From: Solicoccozyma terricola
Taxonomy: Eukaryota > Basidiomycota > Tremellomycetes > Filobasidiales > Piskurozymaceae
Direction of reading: 5' to 3'
NCBI GenBank assembly: GCA_001600875.1
Contig: BCLD01000016.1
Span: 41,277-105,276 of the forward strand
DNA length: 64,000 nucleotides
The position numbers and the translations under genes are program-made. Below are positions 59,476 to 64,000 of the stretch, one piece after another (the first letter of the stretch is position 1; every line of letters starts with the position of its first letter). The notes beneath the pieces are model-generated. The model was not told the DNA's origin. It searched no databases and was given only the letters and a program-made list of their open reading frames with translations.

Positions 59476-59498
59476 CCGAAACTCACGCGTGAATTGGG
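59476..59498. promoter_or_regulatory. TCACGCGTGA-type near-palindromic element, copy 2
   Basis: CCGAAACTCACGCGTGAAT followed by TGGG, between the divergent ribosomal genes eL42 (-) and uS13 (+). It is identical over 19 nt to 47746-47764. The position about 190 bp upstream of the eL42 first exon and 330 bp upstream of the uS13 ATG fits a shared ribosomal-protein promoter element. Confidence 0.6.
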
Positions 59499-59827
59499 GA
59501 ACAGGGGGGGGCAGCTGGGCGAGAGAGGGGGGGAGGGCATATCGGCGCACTCGTTCAAGGGCGATACCTCTTCTTCACCTTCGTCAAACACTCTCTGTAA
59601 GTCGGGGTTTACAAGTTTCGCATATTCACATCGTCCCGTTGAAAAACCTAACATCCATCCGTCCACTTTTTCACAATCTCAACAGCATCGTAAGCACCCC
59701 CCCCTCGCACTTTCATAACGGACAAGGAAGAGGGAAGAAAAAAAATTTAACTAAATCACTGGAAACTCTCCTTCATATTCGATTTATTTCATAGAAGAAA
59801 GCAAAAAAAAAAAAAACATCGGCAATC

Positions 59828-61109
<1,282 letters not shown>

Positions 61110-61510
61110 ACCATATGAAAGCGTTTCTCAGGTACGGCGGAAAGCCGGGGGTTGGCCTATTTGGGAAATCAAAGGCGAAAAACGTCGTCCGGATGGGGAG
61201 GAATGTGGAGTTGGTTTTCATGGCTGTATTTACACCCCCAATCGACTGCCGGCTTTTTCCCTCTGTGTGTTTCGCTATTTGTTTTCCCCCTCCTTTTCCT
61301 CTGTGCCTTTTATATGCAGATTTGGTTTTCTTTTGGGATACAATTCTAGACACCCAGGGCAAACTCGGGGCGTACCATACCATGCAATAGAGTCCTCGTC
61401 TCGTCTTTTGAATCAGAAAACATTTAACATTTAAGCCAGACTTTTAATTGCTACACGTGGATACAAATATGCCCGCTTTCACAGCGGCTTCGACAGGCTC
61501 TTCGACATGC
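61110..61510. other. Convergent 3' intergenic region
   Basis: Between the stop codons of uS13 (+) and the GT90 gene (-). Pyrimidine-rich, with no gene signal. Confidence 0.55.
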
Positions 61511-64000
61511 TCATCTTCCGTCTGATCGCGTCTCGATAGGAGCATCAGGCGTTTCCGTCGTCTCCTCTGGCGTCTCCTTCGAAGGAAGTACGAAATCCTG
61601 AGAGACAAGAGAAGATATCAGACCCACAATCTATAGCCCCAAGTGGCGGCCGCGCCCATGTTTCGTTCGACTCACGCAATCTGGCTTGTCTGTGTTTTGC
61701 AACCGGGCGTACTCTATGTGAGGAGATAAAGGTCAGTAAGGAACGGTCCATGCATCCGCATATGCCCCTTACGCACCTAGATGCAGTCGATACATATAAG
61801 CCTGCACCGGTCTCCATGTCGTCAAAAAAAAAAGAAAAGAAAAAAGCATCCCCATCCCCACGACACCATCTCACCTGCACGTCCTCTATCCGCCACGTCC
61901 GCTCAGCCCAGCATCGTCCGTTATTGGCCATTATCTTCGCTACCATGCGTCTCTGTGTGTCCGGCTGATCAGGTGGACCTTCGAAGCTGGAGAGTGTTGG
62001 CGAGAAATGATCAATGAAATACAACTCAAGGATAAAACAACGCAGACCGCTCACAATGCCATCACGGATGCCAAGTCAGTGTAATCGATCTTGATTGGGA
62101 CGAAGCCGAACCATTCCGGTAGCATCGCTCGATCTAGAGGGTTCTCAAATCTCGTTAGCGAGTGCTCTCGATCAACGGCGAGGCAGCGTACGTACTCCAC
62201 TCAGGGTACGCCGTGCTTTTGAAGACCAATGAGTTTGAGCTCATAAGCTTGAGGAAACGAGCGGACCAGCCGCTGGGGGGTTGGAAGATTCCATCAGGGG
62301 CTGCGAGGGAAACCGCTCACGCAACTCGCACTCACTTGCCATCCACATCCATCAGATACATGTACCTTCGATGCTCCTCGCCATCATGGCCTCCTTGATT
62401 TATGCCGTAAACGTCCCTTCGAAACGACGATGTCAGCATTTACTTGCATGCTTTTCCCCCAGCCCCCGTCTCACTCACTCCATCTCGTGACAAGTCCCAT
62501 CCTCGGCAAGCCGTTCGCACTGCGCCGAGCCACCATGCCCATTCGGCGTGGTTTTCAGTTCATAATACGCTTGGCTCGTCGCCAACGTCGAGTAATCTTC
62601 AATATAAGGCTTGCCGGTGGTTAGATCAGCGAGTATCATCGGTTCTAGGTAATCGAGCGATGGATTGCCGAGTTTGTGTAGGCGAGCACGTTGTGAATGC
62701 CGCCATCGGCCTGAGCCCTTTGTGCGATCGACATCAAAGTCGGTGTAATGACCCTCCTGTGAGATACGTCGAGATCAGCGAATGCATTTCGGGGGCGCGC
62801 GGGCACCGGTCTACCTGCCACATACCCAGAACAACTTTGGCGTCTTGGCTTCCCATATCGTCGTATCGAAAAAGTCCTCATTGACTCCGTCCCACCCACC
62901 ATTCCAGGGACCGTATTCGGTGAAGGAAGTGAGCATGTCGCCTTGCAAATGTGCCTTGCATAGAGTTCCGACTGGTAACAGCCTTGAGTGAGGTACCGGG
63001 AATGATTCTGGTCCTCTGGCCTCCAAGAACAGACCATGCTCTTCAAAGACCAAAGGATGTTGACAGACATCCCCAGAGTCGAGGATGTTGGTGGCGAAAC
63101 TGGGCGTGGCTGTGTGTTGGGGGGGGGGGGGGGGTTGATCGGCGCTCAGTTGCCGAATTCTAATGCGGTCAAGCACAGCTACTTTACCTGATTCCACGAA
63201 CCCCTGCCGTAGAGGAGACGTCGTTGGACAGGCTTCTGCCCATTGTGGATATATCCAATCGTCTTTCGATAGTTTGTCGGGATCATCGATGTCAAGTTCT
63301 GCCGGCGATACTACATCAGCCAAAGGCACATCGCGAAGGCACATCGCGAAGGCACATCGCGAAGGCACATAGGTACCCGCCCGGCCAGCCAGCCCGCCAG
63401 CCACGAGCCACGATTCCGGAGAGAATCTCACCTTTTCCTTCTTTTGCAGCTTGAATCAAGGCATTTGTTTCATCCCAACTCGGTGTTATTCCCGCTCTGT
63501 CCGCGATACCCATCGACCACCGGTATCCGACTGGTAACAAATGTTTCATTATGTCGATCATCCGAATATGATCGGCTGATCTCCACCCGTAAACTGCCTG
63601 ATTCCACTCATCGAATTGATTGTGGCCCGATACGTACTAAAAGGGGAAGATGGTAGATGATGTCAATTCAACATCGTGATCTCGTCGTTACTCAGAAGAA
63701 AATTAAAAAACGACAACACTACTCACATCACTCGATATCCCACCATCTTCATGCTTTACCAAAGTGAACGTCCAACCAAGTTGTTCCGCCTCTCTTTGTC
63801 TCGCTCTTCGTTCTTTTAAAGAAAATCCCCAAAATGGAGCTAAACTCTCATTGATCGTATCATACTCATCAGGAAGTAAAACATTCTTCTCTTTTGCGAA
63901 ATTCCACCTGTTGAAACGAAAAAAAAAACGAAGAAGAAGAAAAACACACCATTCCCCGGGGAACATTTAGCCAAAATCCGCGATACGATCTGAAACCCCC
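61511..64000 (-). CDS. CAP10-type glycosyltransferase, family GT90 (5' end beyond window)
   Basis: Golgi O-glycosyl/xylosyltransferase-type family (Cap10/GT90), linked in capsule-forming tremellomycetes to capsule glycan synthesis. On the minus strand from the edge: WNFAKEKNVLLPDEYDTINE, SLAPFWGFSLKERRARQREA, FDEWNQAVYGWRSADHIRMI, WSMGIADRAGITPSWDETNA, DWIYPQWAEACPTTSPLRQG, LDSGDVCQHPLVFEEHGLFL (the DxCQHP segment of the family), LCKAHLQGDMLTSFTEYGPW, NEDFFDTTIWEAKTPKLFWV, RVITPTLMSIAQRAQADGGI, then the C-terminal MVAKIMANNGRCWAERTWRI and YMYRLHLEYARLQNTDKPDF, ending GR-stop (61513-61511). The N-terminal anchor and start codon lie past 64000; a Phe-rich acceptor tract stands before the first visible exon. 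One intron has 13-bp repeats (63330-63372). Confidence 0.83.

Overview
The window is nuclear DNA of a basidiomycete fungus, most probably a tremellomycete of the Cryptococcus/Kwoniella type. The evidence is gene-dense DNA on both strands, four to twelve short introns (about 50-90 nt) per gene with GTGAGT/GTAAGT donors and CTNAC-like branch sites, and gene families typical of that group (CAP10-type GT90, DUF1996-WSC, PC-esterase). There are no operons, prophage, CRISPR array or recognisable tRNA/rRNA. Three runs of N (7477-7531, 27656-28069, 46503-46602) and one single N (59371) are assembly gaps, mostly beside G/C homopolymers. Because exons are short, coding regions below were rebuilt by joining exons across consensus splice sites; spans run from start codon to stop codon and include introns.

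Layout. 0-9.8 kb: mitochondrial pyruvate carrier (+), YIF1 (-), mRNA-capping RNA triphosphatase (+), a heptad-repeat coiled-coil protein (+), proteasome beta7/Pre4 (-), an unresolved hypothetical (-) and the kinetochore protein Mis14/Nsl1 (-). 9.9-18.5 kb: Hos2/HDAC3-type deacetylase, an FHA-domain (Tos4/Plm2-like) protein, cytochrome c heme lyase, a small Cys-rich gene and a transaldolase-family protein, all +. 18.6-32.7 kb: PC-esterase (-), DUF1996-WSC secreted protein (+), family-2 membrane glycosyltransferase (-) and a Zn2Cys6 transcription factor (-) whose 3' end falls in an assembly gap. 34-46 kb: DUF4336 protein (+), aldo/keto reductase (-), XPB/Ssl2 helicase of TFIIH (+), an apparently decaying uncharacterised gene (+) and a HAD-family 4-nitrophenylphosphatase/phosphoglycolate phosphatase (-). 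46-49 kb: no convincing protein gene, but a candidate spliced non-coding transcript. 49-64 kb: a large Cys-rich protein (-), a membrane RING E3 ligase (-), sideroflexin (-), the divergent ribosomal protein pair eL42 (-) / uS13 (+), and a CAP10-type GT90 glycosyltransferase (-) running off the right edge.

Most genes are unrelated housekeeping genes, so co-function is limited. The exceptions are general transcription and mRNA processing (XPB, capping triphosphatase, HDAC), wall/capsule glycobiology (PC-esterase, DUF1996-WSC, GT2, GT90) and translation (eL42/uS13).

The observations most worth following up are: (1) a 19-nt near-palindromic element around TCACGCGTGA, identical in the eL42/uS13 divergent promoter and at 47746, next to a candidate spliced ncRNA; (2) a dispersed repeat of about 105 bp carrying a GGA-loop hairpin, found in sense orientation in two introns and, inverted, upstream of the transcription factor gene; (3) four copies of AATGACGTGG within about 115 bp upstream of the proteasome gene; (4) long poly-C/poly-G runs concentrated in introns and gaps, one of which breaks the capping triphosphatase reading frame.
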